Shown here: piece after piece, positions 5,813 to 7,424 of the stretch
Numbering within the stretch: the first letter of the stretch is position 1
Layout of the letters: the number at the start of each line of letters is the position of its first letter
Assembly (NCBI GenBank): GCA_001797815.1
Contig: MGQK01000046.1
Location: 21,189 to 28,612 of the forward strand
Source: Deltaproteobacteria bacterium RBG_13_61_14
GTDB taxonomy: Bacteria; RBG-13-61-14
Direction of reading: 5' to 3'
DNA: 7,424 nt
Position numbers and translations under genes: made by a program
The notes under the pieces: model-generated
What the model saw: the letters and a program-made list of their open reading frames with translations, nothing else
The model's database searches: none
What the model was told of the DNA's origin: nothing

Positions 5813-7336
5813 TTAGAACCTTCCATACATGGAGAGGCTCATGCCCGGGTTGAGGATGTTCTCCGGGTCGAGCGCGCGCTTGATGGCCTTGAGCACCTGC
5901 GCCTGCCCGCCGGTCTTGTTCAGCACCGCGCCGGGCGGGTGGCCGTAATCGTAGCGGACCGGGATCGCGCCGTAGCGGCGGAAGGCCTGCTCCAGGTATT
6001 TCTGGCGGGTGGCGGCGGCCCGCTCGATTTCTTTGGGGGAAGACTCGGGCGAGACAAAGGTGGTCATGCGCAGGAACACGGACCGGCACTGGTCCAGGCT
6101 GTGGCTGTAATAGGAGAGCGCGAGCCGGAGCGGCGACTTGCGGAGAAAGCGCAGGCCCCACTGTTCCAGGCCGGCCACCCGGTTGGGGTCGGCAATGACC
6201 ATGGGCATGAGCGGGAAGCCCTCGCCGAACCCGCCCATGAACTGGTTGGTGGGCTGGTGGTCGCGGTAGTGGTCGGCAAAGAACTTCCAGGCGCCGGGCC
6301 ATTTCTCCCGGCATTCCTCGGTGTAAATCCTGCCGCCTAATTCTTCGGTGATGCGCTTGGCCGCCTGCTCGCCGGCCGCGATCACCTCGCGGTAACCGGA
6401 CATGCTCGGCACCACCAGGATGTAAGGCCGCTCGTCCGGCTTGGTCCAGGGGTCGTAGAGCAGGATCTCGGCCGGCGCGCCCCGGCCGTAGCGGCCGAGG
6501 TGGTCAATGATGGTGTAGAGCGGCCAGTGCCAGGCGCAGATGTGCTGGACCAGGTTGGCGCGGGAGAGCCGCTTCATGTATTCCAGGGCCTGGGCATAGC
6601 TCTCAAAGGCGGAGACCGGCAGGGTCTGGGCCTCGTTCATCTGATAGACCCGCACCGCGCCCTTGGTCACCACCCCCAGCGTGCCGCCGGCATCCAGGAA
6701 AAGGTTCTTGACGTTGGGGAAGGTATTGGAAGGATAGTGCCAGCCCAGGGCGGGATAGGTGTGGCCAAAGGCCTTGGACCCGGTCTGGAACACCGTGCCG
6801 TCGGCCAGCACCACCTCCAAGCCGAGGACGTCGTCCATGATGCCGCTGGAGCGGTGGCTGTTGGCCGCAGTCATCAGGTAGTTGCCCAGGACCGAGATCC
6901 CGGGCGGGAACGAGCCCATGGCCAGGCGCAGGTTCTCTTTCTGCAAGGCTTTTGCCAGTTGGCCGATGCTCACCCCGATCTCCACCACCGCGTAAGCGCC
7001 GCCGACGTTGATCTCCAGGATCCGGTTGAGCGCCAGGGTATCGAGCACGATGCCGCCGAACCAGGGATAGGTGGACGGCTCCTGGGTGCCGCTGGCCACG
7101 GGGGTGACCGGAATCCGGCGCTTACGGGCCAGGAGCAAAACCTTTTGGATGTCCGCCACGTTCCTCGGCCTGACCACGAAATCCGGCATGGCCTTGGGCA
7201 GGACCATGCTGGTGCCGGAATAGCCGTAGCGGATGGCCGGATTGGCCGTGGCCCGTTCAGACCCCACGATCCGCTGCAGCGCCCGCAAGACCCGGGATCG
7301 CTCCGCCTCGGAAAACTTGATTCGCTTGCTAATCAT
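5813..7336 (-). CDS. FAD-linked oxidase/dehydrogenase (PCMH/VAO type)
   Basis: This 507-residue flavoprotein has an N-terminal FAD-binding PCMH domain at about residues 47-228. Its signs are PDFVVRPRNVADIQ (51-64), the SGTQEP turn (82-87), GGIVLDTLALNRI (94-106), VVEIGVSIGQL (117-127), the GNYLMTAANSHRSSG segment (151-165), DDVLGLEVVLADG (168-180) and GGTLGVVTKGAV (217-228). The substrate-binding half ends in DYGHPPG and the family's typical DPENILNPG close to the C terminus. Relatives (GlcD, D-lactate dehydrogenases, 4-cresol dehydrogenase/vanillyl-alcohol oxidase types) oxidise hydroxy acids, alcohols or phenols with FAD; which substrate is used here cannot be told. The Fe-S gene 95 bases downstream is the likely electron acceptor subunit. 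The ATG at 7336 is chosen because GGGGGAGG lies 2 bases upstream (a short spacing) and because the longer frame from 7420 would translate a palindromic repeat. Confidence 0.9.
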   Translation of the reverse strand: MISKRIKFSEAERSRVLRALQRIVGSERATANPAIRYGYSGTSMVLPKAMPDFVVRPRNVADIQKVLLLARKRRIPVTPVASGTQEPSTYPWFGGIVLDTLALNRILEINVGGAYAVVEIGVSIGQLAKALQKENLRLAMGSFPPGISVLGNYLMTAANSHRSSGIMDDVLGLEVVLADGTVFQTGSKAFGHTYPALGWHYPSNTFPNVKNLFLDAGGTLGVVTKGAVRVYQMNEAQTLPVSAFESYAQALEYMKRLSRANLVQHICAWHWPLYTIIDHLGRYGRGAPAEILLYDPWTKPDERPYILVVPSMSGYREVIAAGEQAAKRITEELGGRIYTEECREKWPGAWKFFADHYRDHQPTNQFMGGFGEGFPLMPMVIADPNRVAGLEQWGLRFLRKSPLRLALSYYSHSLDQCRSVFLRMTTFVSPESSPKEIERAAATRQKYLEQAFRRYGAIPVRYDYGHPPGAVLNKTGGQAQVLKAIKRALDPENILNPGMSLSMYGRF

Positions 7337-7424
7337 TTCCTCCCCCGGCAGGGGCATGGCATGCCATGCCCCTACACAACCGCTCGATGAATTCCAGGCA
7401 AACGCTGATGGTAGGATCATCCTC
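7329..7424 (-). CDS. Possible C-terminal end of an upstream gene (cut by window edge)
   Basis: Reading in from the window edge, one frame gives EDDPTISVCLEFIERLCRG and runs 31 codons to a TAG at 7329-7331. It overlaps the oxidase start by 8 bases (ATGATTAG). The first 16 residues look like real protein and the remainder is made by the palindromic repeat. If real, the oxidase is not the first gene of its operon. The piece is too short to assign a family, and a chance open frame cannot be excluded. Confidence 0.35.
   Translation of the reverse strand, partial: EDDPTISVCLEFIERLCRGMACHAPAGGGND
7350..7373. repeat. 24-bp perfect palindrome upstream of the FAD oxidase
   Basis: The half-site AGGGGCATGGCA is followed at once by its exact reverse complement, giving a 24-bp perfect palindrome with no spacer. 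It lies 13 bases upstream of the oxidase ATG at 7336. Similar GTAGGGGCATG...CATGCCCCTAC units are, from memory, common dispersed intergenic repeats. An operator or mRNA hairpin controlling oxidase translation is possible but unproven. Confidence 0.75.

Noticed and set aside
5768-6340. Plus-strand open frame opposite the 3' half of the FAD oxidase
   Set aside because: It begins inside the REP-like element and has the composition of a shadow frame.
6500-7390. Long plus-strand open frame (296 codons) opposite the FAD oxidase gene
   Set aside because: It is antisense to a gene with clear PCMH-domain motifs, its translation is a His/Gly/Ala/Val-rich string typical of GC-rich shadow frames, and it has no recognisable domain.
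7337-7420. N-terminal extension of the FAD oxidase from an ATG at 7420
   Set aside because: The extra 28 residues read through the 24-bp palindrome and are unlike the family N terminus; the ATG at 7336 has a purine-rich site just before it.

Overview
This is a GC-rich bacterial chromosome fragment with two converging gene blocks and short intergenic repeats. The gene content is c-type multiheme lipoproteins, a cysteine-rich Fe-S oxidoreductase paired with an FAD-linked oxidase, and methylmalonyl-CoA epimerase. Together with the style of the dispersed repeats, this suggests an anaerobic, respiring or syntrophic bacterium of the Desulfobacterota ('Deltaproteobacteria') type or a phylum of similar lifestyle. 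This placement is inferred from content; no marker gene is present.

Left block (plus strand, 2-3140). Four genes are packed head to tail with overlaps or almost no spacing: the C-terminal part of a b-type cytochrome-like membrane protein, a three-heme c-type lipoprotein, a six-heme c-type lipoprotein, and a large protein with a signal peptide, six c-heme sites and a five-helix membrane domain. The fragment holds 15 CxxCH sites. The likely role is an inner-membrane quinol (or quinone) oxidoreductase that exchanges electrons with periplasmic or surface-anchored multiheme cytochromes. The direction of flow and the terminal partner cannot be read from the sequence.

Centre (3141-3374). This 234-bp region between convergent genes holds a 21-bp perfect inverted repeat with arms 80 bp apart and a small hairpin. 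It resembles a small mobile or repetitive element.

Right block (minus strand, 7336 down to 3375). The order of transcription is an FAD-linked oxidase (PCMH/VAO type), a two-[4Fe-4S], two-CCG-domain Fe-S oxidoreductase of the GlcF/HdrD type, an exported LolA-like protein with a methionine-rich tail, and a VOC protein that looks like methylmalonyl-CoA epimerase. The first two probably form a dehydrogenase in which FAD oxidises an unknown organic substrate and Fe-S clusters carry the electrons away. The epimerase points to propionate/methylmalonyl-CoA metabolism.

Repeats in the right block are the most unusual part. A REP-like element sits in frame inside the Fe-S oxidoreductase gene. A related element with the same GGGGTCAG core fills the gap between that gene and the oxidase gene. 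A 24-bp perfect palindrome lies just upstream of the oxidase start, possibly within the last codons of another gene cut by the window edge. I saw no RNA gene, CRISPR array, transposase, phage gene or obvious defence system.
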